Shown here: positions 36,134 through 44,735 of the stretch, one piece after another
Numbering within the stretch: position 1 is the first letter of the stretch
Layout of the letters: each line of letters opens with the position of its first letter
Source: Ancylomarina sp048268005
Lineage (GTDB): Bacteria > Bacteroidota > Bacteroidia > Bacteroidales > Marinifilaceae
Reading direction: 5' to 3'
Length of the DNA: 64,000 nt
Assembly: GCA_048268005.1 (NCBI GenBank)
Contig: JBLWWJ010000006.1
Coordinates: 1 to 64,000, forward strand
Notes under the pieces: model-generated
Database searches by the model: none
Told to the model about the DNA's origin: nothing
What the model saw: only the letters and a program-made list of their open reading frames with translations
Made by a program: the position numbers and the translations under genes

Positions 36134-36913
36134 TTAGTCTTTCTTTTGAATTTTATGCTTCTCTTCAGTTGGTTGCTTACGTCTGTCACGACCAAAACTA
36201 CGGTACTCATCCAATTCAAGTTCTACGTCTGGTTCAACAAACTCGGTTTTTCCTTCCAATAAGAACTGAATGTATTTGATGGGAATTCCTTTACTAAGGA
36301 ATTGTGCTTCGTAATAGGTTTTGATGCCTAAGATGTCATTTGCATGCTCAGAATTGTATAAATCATCAGTATCAGTTATTACCTTCAGATTATTTTCCTG
36401 AATCATATAACGCGTATAGTGATATAAAAACTGACTATCAGATTTCATATGTATGATACCGCTGTTATTCATCAAATCGCTATAAAGCTGTATGAAACGA
36501 GTTCCAGTAAGGCGTTTGGTCACCTTCTTCATTTGAGGGTCAGCAAAAGTGATCCAAATTTCGGAGATTTCACCATTGGCAAAAACAGAACGTAAAAGCT
36601 CAACTTTTGTACGAACAAAGGCAACATTTTTTAGCCCTTCTTCATTGGCTATAGTTGCACCTTGCCACAATCGAGCTCCTTTTATATCGACACCAATAAA
36701 ATTCTTGTCAGGATAACGCTGAGCTAAACCTACAGTGTATTCGCCTTTACCACATCCAACTTCCAGAACAATAGGGTTATCATTTTTGAAATACTCCTTG
36801 TTCCATTTGCCTTTAAGTCTGAATTCTTTGTTCCACACATCTTCGTGTGAGGGTTGAAGAACATTCTCAAAAGTTTCTACCTCTGCAAAACGCTTTAATT
36901 TATTCTTTGCCAC
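36134..36913 (-). CDS. trmB: tRNA (guanosine(46)-N7)-methyltransferase
   Basis: SAM-dependent methyltransferase making m7G46 in tRNA variable loops, 259 residues. Motif I is LEVGCGKGEYTVGLAQRYP; FIGVDIKGARLWQGA, EIWITFADPQMKKVTKRLTGTRF and the late SKGIPIKYIQF (replacing the usual PIxxxxF) fit the family. Slightly longer than E. coli TrmB because of a basic C-terminal tail (RRKQPTEEKHKIQKKD). It heads the trmB-ATL(-mrp) run. Confidence 0.93.
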   Translation of the reverse strand: MAKNKLKRFAEVETFENVLQPSHEDVWNKEFRLKGKWNKEYFKNDNPIVLEVGCGKGEYTVGLAQRYPDKNFIGVDIKGARLWQGATIANEEGLKNVAFVRTKVELLRSVFANGEISEIWITFADPQMKKVTKRLTGTRFIQLYSDLMNNSGIIHMKSDSQFLYHYTRYMIQENNLKVITDTDDLYNSEHANDILGIKTYYEAQFLSKGIPIKYIQFLLEGKTEFVEPDVELELDEYRSFGRDRRKQPTEEKHKIQKKD

Positions 36914-36962
36914 TTTATATGTAATGTATTAGTATACTAGTTAATGATCTTATTATGAGTAT

Positions 36963-37442
36963 TTAATTATTTGCTTTGTCAATTTTTAAACCAATATTTA
37001 CAATCCCAGGTAAATTGTCATCCCTCATTCCTTGAACCATTTCAAAGGTGTAAAGGCCAGGTTTTGTAAACTGGATTGCAGGCTTATAAAGAACTTGCAG
37101 GTCGAATATATTCCCAAAACCACTTCCATACCATTCTCCTGTATCACTTGCCAGATGACATTCAAATTTGTCTTCGCTTTGTTTACCATCAGGATTAATT
37201 TGCTTGACAAACAACCAAAGATTACTGTATGGGTATTTACCCGTATTTCTGATGTTTAAATGCATATTGTGAAGCTGTATGGAATCTGTTATTTCCACTT
37301 CGAATCGAGCAATATGCTCTTTATTCCACTCATGATTGGGTATATCAACATAGTTCTCAAAAACAGGATTTTCTTGGCAGGCACTTGTAATAAATATGAG
37401 TGCTAAACTTAGAAGCAAAAGGTATTTGGATTTGAACATCAT
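36963..37442 (-). CDS. gldH: Gliding motility lipoprotein GldH
   Basis: A 159-residue lipoprotein of the GldH family, needed for gliding in Flavobacterium. Signal with lipobox ITSAC (Cys about residue 21). Body: FENYVDIPNHEWNKEHIARFEVEI, LHLNIRNTGKYPYSNLWLF (written MHLNIRN here), then GFGNIFDLQVLYK and the late GLYTFEMVQGMRDD-LPGIVNIGLKI. Two tandem ATG codons (37442, 37439) start the signal; the frame runs further to 37490 without fit. It follows a 56-residue membrane-protein gene and ricT, a conserved order near gldH in Bacteroidota. Confidence 0.9.
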   Translation of the reverse strand: MMFKSKYLLLLSLALIFITSACQENPVFENYVDIPNHEWNKEHIARFEVEITDSIQLHNMHLNIRNTGKYPYSNLWLFVKQINPDGKQSEDKFECHLASDTGEWYGSGFGNIFDLQVLYKPAIQFTKPGLYTFEMVQGMRDDNLPGIVNIGLKIDKANN

Positions 37443-37499
37443 TGATTTTGTCTTATTATTCTTTTCAATATAATTAGTGCATCTAATCATTAAACTTGT

Positions 37500-37670
37500 T
37501 TAGTTTTTTAATCTTTTTTCAGAATATTTTCCCAGATAGTATGCCGTAATTATTGGTAAAAGAGCATATCCTAGGTATTTCTCAATTAGGTTAAATTCGA
37601 TTAATGCAATTAAAAAAAGTGCCGAAACAACTATAAAAATGATATCGAATATTCTTTTTTTGAAATCCAT
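37500..37670 (-). CDS. Small membrane protein of 56 residues
   Basis: Reading the minus strand from ATG 37670 to TAA 37500 gives 56 residues: a basic start (MDFKKRIFD), one clear hydrophobic segment (IIFIVVSALFLIALIEF, about 10-26), a second (about 32-46), and a basic end (GKYSEKRLKN). This positive-inside pattern, plus close placement 57 bases before gldH and after the ricT terminator, makes it a credible gene. No family is recognised. Confidence 0.6.
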   Translation of the reverse strand: MDFKKRIFDIIFIVVSALFLIALIEFNLIEKYLGYALLPIITAYYLGKYSEKRLKN

Positions 37671-37713
37671 AATGATTATTTCTTCGTTTTTCTAATAAGA
37701 TCTTAAATGCAAT

Positions 37714-37757
37714 AAAGTATTGAGTTGAGAATGTTTTGTCTCAGTTCTCAATACTTT
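37714..37757. terminator. Hairpin after ricT
   Basis: AAAGTATTGAG and CTCAATACTTT form an 11-bp stem; the loop contains a second stem GAGA/TCTC. It lies 25 bases after the ricT stop. Only moderate T runs follow. Confidence 0.65.
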
Positions 37758-37781
37758 ATAAATTTTTATTTCGGAGAAAAC

Positions 37782-38933
37782 TTAATCTTTCGATTTATTG
37801 ATTTTACGAGGCTTTCTTCGGAATTTACGTTTAGGACGTGGCTTCTTTGGAGCTTCAGTCTTGTCGAAACGATTTAGGCTATCCTGGCCAACGACATTCT
37901 CGTAATCCAGAGCTTTACGAGCCACTTCTTCTTTCTTATTTATAAGCTCGTTAACCTTAGTTCCTTTTTTATTTAAGCGGATAATTTCTTTCACTCTATC
38001 GATAGGAATCTGTACCATATTCACAGCGTAATTCTTATCGAAACTGTACCACATTATTCGTTTAAAAATATCCGTTTTTTGATGGTAAGCGGTACCGTCT
38101 TTACATTCCAATGGAATGTTTGTTGCAGGAAAATCCTTACGCGCATCAATATAAACATCCATTTCGTAATTCAAGCAACACTTTAGTTTACCACATTGGC
38201 CAGCTAGCTTTTGAGGGTTCAAAGATATTTCCTGATAACGAGCAGCATTGGTTGTTACTGATACAAAATTAGTAATCCAGGTTGAACAGCACAGTTCTCT
38301 ACCGCAGGGACCAATTCCACCAATACGTCCTGCCTCCTGACGTGCACCAATTTGGCGCATTTCGATTCGAATTCTGAATTCTTCAGCTAAAACTTTTATC
38401 AGTTGACGAAAATCAACACGTTCATCAGCGATATAATAGAAAATAGCTTTGGTTTTATCACCCTGATATTCAACATCACCAATTTTCATATTCAACTTTA
38501 AGTCAGCTGAAATTTGGCGAGCCTTAATCATGGTTTTATGCTCAAGAGCGATGGCTTCGTGCCATTTTTCTATATCAACAGGTTTGGCTATACGGTATAC
38601 TTTTTTTGCTTCGTAGGTTTTAGGATCGAGCTTCTGTCTTTTCATTTGCTCCACCACTAAATCACCAGTTAGTGAAACAATACCAATATCATGTCCGGGA
38701 GATGCTTCAACAGCAATTATATCGCCACGTTTAAGTCTTATTTTATTATTGTTTGAATAAAACCCTTTACGTGTATTCTTAAATTTAACTTCTATAATAT
38801 CGGGACATAAAGTACTTTCAGGAACGTCACCTAACCAGTCGTAAACATCAAGTTTACCTGCCAAAAGTCGGTGGTCTGATTTACCTTTTGAGCAACCTCC
38901 ACATTTTCCTTTTGGTTCCTTTTCTTCTATCAT
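37782..38933 (-). CDS. ricT: PSP1/RicT-like Cys-rich protein
   Basis: A 383-residue PSP1-domain protein. In Bacillus RicT works with RicA and RicF in an Fe-S complex affecting RNase Y processing. Here the Cys-rich sections are KCGGCSKG near the start, PCGRELCCSTW (about 212) and AGQCGKLKCCLNYEMD (about 245), the expected cluster ligands. The PSP1 core is at about 110-300 (RIEMRQIGARQEAGRIGGIGPCG). A basic KRKFRRKPRK tail ends it. It sits between holB and gldH, an order commonly kept in Bacteroidota. RicA/RicF partners are not seen here. Confidence 0.88.
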   Translation of the reverse strand: MIEEKEPKGKCGGCSKGKSDHRLLAGKLDVYDWLGDVPESTLCPDIIEVKFKNTRKGFYSNNNKIRLKRGDIIAVEASPGHDIGIVSLTGDLVVEQMKRQKLDPKTYEAKKVYRIAKPVDIEKWHEAIALEHKTMIKARQISADLKLNMKIGDVEYQGDKTKAIFYYIADERVDFRQLIKVLAEEFRIRIEMRQIGARQEAGRIGGIGPCGRELCCSTWITNFVSVTTNAARYQEISLNPQKLAGQCGKLKCCLNYEMDVYIDARKDFPATNIPLECKDGTAYHQKTDIFKRIMWYSFDKNYAVNMVQIPIDRVKEIIRLNKKGTKVNELINKKEEVARKALDYENVVGQDSLNRFDKTEAPKKPRPKRKFRRKPRKINKSKD

Positions 38934-39271
38934 ATGTATATATATTGAGTGCAGAAACTCATTAAAGTACGGTGTTTTGTACTGAAATGGCTTGCTTCAT
39001 CTTTGTATTGGGTTCGAAAATTTGTCGAACTGAAAATTCTACAATAGTGTCTGCAAAATTAGCTAATAAAATGGGACATCTGTCAGATTTACTGAGAGTC
39101 TATACCAAAAATAACCCCTAAAGTTAATTAATTTTTTAAAGGACTATAGAATCAGGAAAAATATCTAGGAAAAGAACTTCTTATTATGATGATTATCTGA
39201 ATGATTGAACGATCTGTGACATTAGAATATGTGGTGTTTTACTAGAATATCTTTTTATTATTTTAAGGATA
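38934..39271 (-). promoter_or_regulatory. ricT upstream region with -7 box and hairpin
   Basis: In this 338-base gap TAATTTTG lies at 39054-39061 on the minus strand. Between it and the start codon, GTTCGA and TCGAAC (39012-39030) pair as a 6-bp hairpin in the predicted leader of about 115 bases. No ORF is credible in the gap. The -33 TTG is missing. Confidence 0.4.
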
Positions 39272-40396
39272 TTATGGGCGTAATAATTTAACCCATCGTA
39301 AACTTAAATCAAGGAAAATTATTTTTGCATTACCATTTCGTTCAATATCGTTATAGGCCTTGGTTAGTTCGTCGGCAATGGCCCAAACATTATCTTCGTT
39401 GATGAAAGGTGAGAAACGTTGAGAAAAATTCATTTCTTCCCCATTTAGAAATACCATTTCATCTTGCTTAATATTTAGAATGAAGTTTTCACGAATCATT
39501 TTTAAGCAATATTGAAGGAAACTTTTTTGCCTTTCACGTCCGATTGTACTTATTTCTTCAGCCCATGTCATCAATTCAAGCACATTACGGGCATAACATA
39601 TGCGCATAATACTCACGAAACGCTCGAAGTTGAAGGCGTTTTCATCGGAATTTTTGATTAGAATACGTGCTTTTCGATAACTTCCTTCAGCTAATCGAAC
39701 CAGATTATTTAATTCCGTACCTGATAAGTTATATTCTGATTTAATCGCATGATTAAGAGCGTCCTTCTCAATCCTTGGTATTTTCATCATTTGAGCTCTT
39801 GATCGGATAGTCTGAAGAATTCGATTGGGTTCCTCTGAAACCAAAAAGAATATGGTCTTAGTAGGTGGCTCTTCAATTAGTTTAAGGAGTTTATTGGCAC
39901 ATGAAGCATGCATTTTCTCCGGCAACCAAATAATCATGATTTTATAATCCGATTCATAAGTCTTAAGACTCAGTTTCTTTAGAATCTCATTGCTTTCATT
40001 GGAATAGATCATACCCTGAGCGTTCTCTACGCCCAAACCAGCATACCAATCATTAAGATCGAAATACGGATTACTCAATACCTGTTTTCTCCAATTGTCA
40101 ATATAGGTGTCACTCACTGGATTATTAGCGCCTTTACCTTTTACTACGGGAAAAACAAAGTGTAAATCCGGATGAACCAGTTTCTGATATTTCTTGCAAG
40201 ATGCACATTGTCCACATGAGTCATCGGCTTGTTTGTTTTGACACGAAACATATTGAGCAAAAGCAATTGCCATAGCTAATTTCCCAACACCCTTTTCACC
40301 AACAATAAGTTGTGCATGACTCACTCTATTATCCTTAACCGTTTGAATAAAGCGTGATTTCGTAGCCTCTTGTCCAATAATATCTTTAAACTGCAT
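39272..40396 (-). CDS. holB: DNA polymerase III clamp-loader subunit delta'
   Basis: AAA+ family protein, 374 residues. The N-terminus has MQFKDIIGQEATKSRFIQTVKDNRVSHAQLIVGEKGVGKLAMA; the P-loop Ser/Thr is Leu, as expected for a non-ATPase delta'. A four-Cys zinc knuckle follows (CQNKQADDSCGQCASC, about 52-67), then HPDLHFVFP. SEEPNRILQTIRSRAQ is the sensor-1/SRC-like part. It acts in loading the beta clamp at replication forks. A -7 box lies at 40451-40458. Confidence 0.9.
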   Translation of the reverse strand: MQFKDIIGQEATKSRFIQTVKDNRVSHAQLIVGEKGVGKLAMAIAFAQYVSCQNKQADDSCGQCASCKKYQKLVHPDLHFVFPVVKGKGANNPVSDTYIDNWRKQVLSNPYFDLNDWYAGLGVENAQGMIYSNESNEILKKLSLKTYESDYKIMIIWLPEKMHASCANKLLKLIEEPPTKTIFFLVSEEPNRILQTIRSRAQMMKIPRIEKDALNHAIKSEYNLSGTELNNLVRLAEGSYRKARILIKNSDENAFNFERFVSIMRICYARNVLELMTWAEEISTIGRERQKSFLQYCLKMIRENFILNIKQDEMVFLNGEEMNFSQRFSPFINEDNVWAIADELTKAYNDIERNGNAKIIFLDLSLRWVKLLRP

Positions 40397-40450
40397 GTAT
40401 TTTAGTTTGAATCGTTAAGCCAGTGATTGTGATATTTTCAAATAGATATC

Positions 40451-40458
40451 AAAGGTAA
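40451..40458 (-). promoter_or_regulatory. -7 box of holB
   Basis: TACCTTTG on the minus strand, leader about 48 bases; no clear -33 TTG. Confidence 0.45.
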
Positions 40459-40543
40459 AAAAAATAGAGTTCGTTCTAATATGTTTTTTTTACGGATAGA
40501 TGTGCATTAGAAGACGCGATGTTTTGAAAGGAAAGGAAAAACA

Positions 40544-40570
40544 AAAGGTCGAACGCAATGCTCGACCTTT
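40544..40570 (-). terminator. Terminator of the nfeD-qmcA operon
   Basis: AAAGGTCGA and TCGACCTTT (9-bp stem, 9-base loop), followed on the minus strand by TTGTTTTTCC. Confidence 0.75.
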
Positions 40571-40594
40571 GTTTCAATATATGAGGGGTTAGGG

Positions 40595-41581
40595 TTATTT
40601 AATACCACCAGTAAGCATATCCTTAATGCCACCTATTGAGCTTAATACGCCTGTTGCTTCATATGGTAAATAGATAACTTTATTATCTTTTCCACTTACC
40701 ATTTCTTTTAGTGTATCTATATAACGAACAGCAATTAAATAATTAGCAGGATCTCCACCTTCCTGGCTGATTGCGTCAGTAATTCTTTGGATAGCTTCCG
40801 CCTCCGCCGTTGCTTTTTTTATTCTGGCTTGTGCTTCACCTTCAGCTCTAAGAATCTTTGATTGCTTTTGACCTTCGGCCTTATTAATCTCAGATTCTTT
40901 AATCCCTTCAGCTTCAAGAATACTGGCTCTTTTCATCCCTTCAGCTTCAAGAATTGCAGCACGACGATCACGCTCAGCACGCATCTGTTTTTCCATTGCA
41001 GCAATAATATCCTGAGGAGGGTTAATATCTTGTAATTCCACACGGTTGACTTTGACTCCCCACTTATTAGTAGCATCGTCAAGAATTCCTCTTAGCTTTG
41101 TGTTTATCGTATCACGAGAGGTTAGTGTTTGGTCTAATTCTAACTCCCCAATGACATTTCTTAGTGTTGTTTGAGTCAACTTTTCAATGGCATCTGGTAA
41201 GTTCTCAATCTCATAAATTGACTTAACAGGATCCATAATTTGAAAGTATAATAAGGCATTGATTTGAACACCTACATTATCTTTGGTGATAACATTCTGT
41301 TTTGGGAAATCATAAACCGTTTCTCTTAAATCGATACGAGCTTTATTTTTGAACATGACAACTTTTTGGCCATTGAAATCTTCCTTTACGTAACGCCAAA
41401 CGATGTCTCTTGTCTGGTCCAATATTGGAATGATGATATTGATCCCAGATTGAAGTGTTTTGTGGTATTTACCTAATCGTTCAATAATAATTGTTTCTGA
41501 TTGACGAACAATCTTTAGGCCTGAAGCCAAGAAAATGATAACCAAAAGAGCAATTGCTCCGGCTAGAATTAATCCTCCCAT
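40595..41581 (-). CDS. SPFH/stomatin-like paraslipin (QmcA type)
   Basis: A 328-residue band-7 membrane protein. N-terminal anchor (LILAGAIALLVIIFLASGL), then IVRQSETIIIERLGKYHKTLQSGINIIIPILDQ, the band-7 core, and VELQDINPPQDIIAAMEKQMRAERDRRA followed by repeated ILEAEG/AEGQKQ coiled coil (about 200-260), as in QmcA and paraslipins. The C-terminus is short. The gene is 8 bases after nfeD, the classical partner of these proteins, which together form membrane microdomain or quality-control assemblies. Confidence 0.9.
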   Translation of the reverse strand: MGGLILAGAIALLVIIFLASGLKIVRQSETIIIERLGKYHKTLQSGINIIIPILDQTRDIVWRYVKEDFNGQKVVMFKNKARIDLRETVYDFPKQNVITKDNVGVQINALLYFQIMDPVKSIYEIENLPDAIEKLTQTTLRNVIGELELDQTLTSRDTINTKLRGILDDATNKWGVKVNRVELQDINPPQDIIAAMEKQMRAERDRRAAILEAEGMKRASILEAEGIKESEINKAEGQKQSKILRAEGEAQARIKKATAEAEAIQRITDAISQEGGDPANYLIAVRYIDTLKEMVSGKDNKVIYLPYEATGVLSSIGGIKDMLTGGIK

Positions 41582-41589
41582 TAATTTTT

Positions 41590-42024
41590 TTATTTTACAG
41601 TTAATACAATACTATCATAACTCACTATGGTCACAATTTGCCCCTTTGAAATTGCTTTCCCATCAAAAGAAATCGCTTTCCAGTTATCACCGTCAACTTC
41701 CACTCGCCCTAGTAGTTTATCGGGGTCAATCATTTCAACAACTGTAGCTTTTTTACCTAATAAAGCGTCAGCATTTGTGGCAACAAAGTCTTTAGCCTTA
41801 AAAATAAATTTCTTAGCAAACGGTCGGATGAAGATGAAATTTATCAGAGTAAATCCGGCAAAAAGTAAAAGTTGCTGAGTGACATTTAAGCCTAGATATG
41901 CTCCTATTCCTGTAACTAAGGCTCCTGCTCCAATACAAACTGCAATAAAGCTTGTCATGAATATTTCAATCATAAAAAGGAGTACTGCTACTAGTAACCA
42001 AATATGCCAAATCTCAAATTCCAT
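41590..42024 (-). CDS. NfeD family membrane protein
   Basis: A 144-residue short-form NfeD: three to four hydrophobic segments in residues 1-70 (WLLVAVLLFMIEIFM, LVTGIGAYLGL, LLLFAGFTLINFIFI), then a C-terminal OB-fold (LGRVEVDGDNWKAISFDG, GQIVTIVSYDSIVLTV). Its partner SPFH gene follows 8 bases later, so they form an operon. No protease domain, so it is the truncated NfeD1b-like class. Confidence 0.88.
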   Translation of the reverse strand: MEFEIWHIWLLVAVLLFMIEIFMTSFIAVCIGAGALVTGIGAYLGLNVTQQLLLFAGFTLINFIFIRPFAKKFIFKAKDFVATNADALLGKKATVVEMIDPDKLLGRVEVDGDNWKAISFDGKAISKGQIVTIVSYDSIVLTVK

Positions 42025-42452
42025 AGTGTAAATCTTTAATTATATGTAAATTTATATTATACAGTCAGGATAAACTACTGTCAAATCTGTCAAGTTTTAG
42101 CGATAGGGTGTTTGTTCTTGTTTTTCAGGCAGTTTGCAACTTTAAAGGAGGTTGAAGTATAAGGTTAGTGAATCTATCCCCTTTTTTTTTGTTTTGGATA
42201 TACTTTTAAATAATAGAATTGTCGTTTGGTGATGTTTAATAGAACCCAATTTAGTGCATTCTCGTCATAACCAATTTGACAGACCGATGATGTCGATTTA
42301 GCTCGGATGTTTAAAATTTTGCTACTTGTAGCATGGGCTTATTTTTATCAAAATTAATTCTAAATAATTTTCAGGGATAGAGGATTTTATTTAGGTTTGT
42401 TAATTAAAAGACCTTTGAGTCTGATATTAAATCGAAAGAGGAACACAAACAT
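42025..42452 (+). promoter_or_regulatory. Intergenic region before the mevalonate gene cluster
   Basis: This 428-base gap has no ORF worth calling. TAGGTTTG at 42392-42399 matches the -7 box and lies 53 bases before the acyl-CoA dehydrogenase ATG. A tract of ten T lies at about 42183-42192. No clear hairpin or -33 TTG seen. Confidence 0.4.
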
Positions 42453-43688
42453 ATGAATCCCTATACAAACAAAGAGCACGAAAAGCTTAGACGAAGAGTC
42501 AGAGAATTTGCTGAAACAGAAGTGAAAATTTTGGCGGCAGAATTGGATGAGAAAGAAGAATTTAGTTCACATTTGACCCATAAAATGGGGGAAATGGGAC
42601 TTTTTGGCATCTATCTACCAAGGGAATATGGTGGGCACGGCAAGGATTATTTGTCATTACTAATTGCAGTTGAAGAAATGGCGCGCGTTGATGCTTCACA
42701 GGCTTCGACTCTAGCTGCGCATAATTCATTAGGTATTGGTCCTATTTATTATTTTGGAACAGAAGATCAGAAAAATAAATATCTGCCTCAATTGTGTACT
42801 GGTAAACATGTTTGGGCATTTGGTTTAACTGAAGAAAATGCCGGATCCGACTCAAGAGGGACTCAAACGAAGGCTGAATTAATCAATGAAAACTGGCTAA
42901 TAAGTGGATCTAAAAAATTTATTTCTAACGGATCTTCAGAGTCTTCATTAGGCGTTACCCTTCAGGTAATCACAGATGAGGAAGATGGTAAAAAGGAATT
43001 ATCTGTTATCTTAGTTGATCGGAACACTGCCGGTTTTAAGGCTCATCCTATGAAGGGAAAGATGATGTGGCGAGCTTCTGATACGGCTGATTTGACCTTT
43101 GAAAATAGTCAAGTGCCTAAAGAAAATCTGTTGGGTGAGTTGGGACAGGGAGCTAAGATTATGCTCAAAACCCTTGATTCCGGGCGCTTAACTATTGCGG
43201 CTATGGCACTGGGATTGGCACAAGGAGCTTACGAGGAAGCCATGAGATATGCACAGAAACGAGAGCAATTCGGGAAACCCATTGTGAAATTTCAGGCCAT
43301 CGCTTTTAAGTTGGCTGATATGGCTACAAAAATTGAGGCCGCAAGAGCTTTATTGTACCAGGCTTGTTGGTTGAAGGATAATGGACAGGAGTTTGGGAAG
43401 CAATCAGCCATGGCGAAGCTCTACTGTTCTGAGATTGCAAGAGAAGTGGCTAACGAAGCTGTTCAAATTCATGGAGCGCACGGTTTATTGAAATCTTCAG
43501 ATGTGGAACGATTTTATAGAGATCAGCGCATCTTGGAAATTGGAGAAGGAACATCTGAAATATTAAGACTAGTGATTTCGAGACATATTACTAGTGACAA
43601 GGATAAAGAGAAACCAAGGATAAAGGTTAAAGTGGATGATGATAAAGCTTCCCGAAACTTAGGGATTCCTTGTATCGAAAACCGATAA
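42453..43688 (+). CDS. Acyl-CoA dehydrogenase
   Basis: FAD-dependent acyl-CoA dehydrogenase of 411 residues, oxidising an acyl-CoA to the trans-2-enoyl form. Domains: N-terminal helices (PREYGGHGKDYLS), the beta-domain with FGLTEENAGSDSRGTQTKA and WLISGSKKFISNG, and the C-terminal helical bundle (REQFGKPIVKFQAIAFKLADMA). The catalytic Glu lies in ILEIGEGTSEILRLVISR. The late GEGTSEI/R pattern suits short or branched-chain members. Its C-terminus is about 30 residues longer than usual (KDKEKPRIKVKVDDDK). It is 11 bases before the isomerase gene, suggesting it is in the mevalonate operon; the metabolic link is not obvious. Confidence 0.9.
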   Translation: MNPYTNKEHEKLRRRVREFAETEVKILAAELDEKEEFSSHLTHKMGEMGLFGIYLPREYGGHGKDYLSLLIAVEEMARVDASQASTLAAHNSLGIGPIYYFGTEDQKNKYLPQLCTGKHVWAFGLTEENAGSDSRGTQTKAELINENWLISGSKKFISNGSSESSLGVTLQVITDEEDGKKELSVILVDRNTAGFKAHPMKGKMMWRASDTADLTFENSQVPKENLLGELGQGAKIMLKTLDSGRLTIAAMALGLAQGAYEEAMRYAQKREQFGKPIVKFQAIAFKLADMATKIEAARALLYQACWLKDNGQEFGKQSAMAKLYCSEIAREVANEAVQIHGAHGLLKSSDVERFYRDQRILEIGEGTSEILRLVISRHITSDKDKEKPRIKVKVDDDKASRNLGIPCIENR

Positions 43689-43699
43689 CTGAAAAAATA

Positions 43700-44692
43700 A
43701 TGACTGACAGAAAACGAGACCATATTGATTTGGCTTTCCGTTCGCATATGGAAAATGCATTGGCTGACAAGCGGTTTTATTATGAACCTCTTTTGAGTGC
43801 CCATCCTGATAAAGAACTTAAATCTTTTGAGTTTTTGGGAAAGCAACTTCGCACGCCAATTTGGGTTTCGAGTATGACAGGTGGAACAGAGAAAGCGGCT
43901 AAAATCAATTTAAATTTGGCTCGTGCCTGTGCTCAATTCGGAATGGGAATGGGTTTAGGCTCTTGTCGTTCATTACTCGATAGCAAGGCGCATTTTGCCG
44001 ATTTCGATATGCGTTCAGTTATTGGTGATGATTTGCCTTTGTATGCCAATCTTGGTATCTGTCAGATTGAAAGTTTGATTAAAGACAAGGCTTTAGACAA
44101 AGTTGAGTCTATGCTCCAAAATTTGCGAGCTGATGGTTTAATCGTTCATATCAACCCCATGCAGGAGAGTATGCAACCAGAGGGTGATTTATTGTATCGT
44201 TCCCCCATTGATACCATACAAGAGCTGATGGATGAGATAAAAGTACCTCTTATCGTCAAAGAGGTTGGTCAGGGCATGGGGCCCAGAAGTATAGAAACTC
44301 TTATGCAACTGCCTATCCAAGCTTTGGAATTTGGAGCTTTTGGAGGAACTAATTTTGCTAAGATTGAATTGATGCGTCATCCTGAAAAGGCCGGTCAGGC
44401 CTTGGAAGCATTGAGTGAAATTGGGCACAATGCCGAAGAGATGCTCCAATGGACAAATGATATTTATGAGAATAATCGAAAGATTCAGTGTAAAGAATTG
44501 ATCATATCAGGAGGTATTACTTCTTGTTTGGATGGCTATTATTTGATGAAAAAGAGTAAGATGCCTGCTATTTATGGTCAGGCTTCAGCATTATTAAAAT
44601 ATGCTCAGGGTGATTATGAGGTGCTTGAATCTTATATAAAAAGCCAGATAGAAGGTCTGCAACTAGCTGAGGCTTATTTGGATCTGAGATAG
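43700..44692 (+). CDS. fni: Type 2 isopentenyl-diphosphate delta-isomerase
   Basis: FMN- and NADPH-dependent IDI-2 interconverting IPP and DMAPP. 330 residues from ATG 43700. Motifs: RKRDHIDLAF (family DHI start), WVSSMTGGTEKAAKIN, LGSCRSLLDS, LIVHINPMQE, VPLIVKEVGQGM, and LEFGAFGGTNFAKIE. The upstream frame to 43670 overlaps the previous gene and adds non-conserved residues. Placement beside HMG-CoA reductase and the kinases confirms the role. Confidence 0.93.
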   Translation: MTDRKRDHIDLAFRSHMENALADKRFYYEPLLSAHPDKELKSFEFLGKQLRTPIWVSSMTGGTEKAAKINLNLARACAQFGMGMGLGSCRSLLDSKAHFADFDMRSVIGDDLPLYANLGICQIESLIKDKALDKVESMLQNLRADGLIVHINPMQESMQPEGDLLYRSPIDTIQELMDEIKVPLIVKEVGQGMGPRSIETLMQLPIQALEFGAFGGTNFAKIELMRHPEKAGQALEALSEIGHNAEEMLQWTNDIYENNRKIQCKELIISGGITSCLDGYYLMKKSKMPAIYGQASALLKYAQGDYEVLESYIKSQIEGLQLAEAYLDLR

Positions 44693-44735
44693 TGAGAGAA
44701 GATAGAATATTTAGGAGTATTAAATTAGTATCCTT

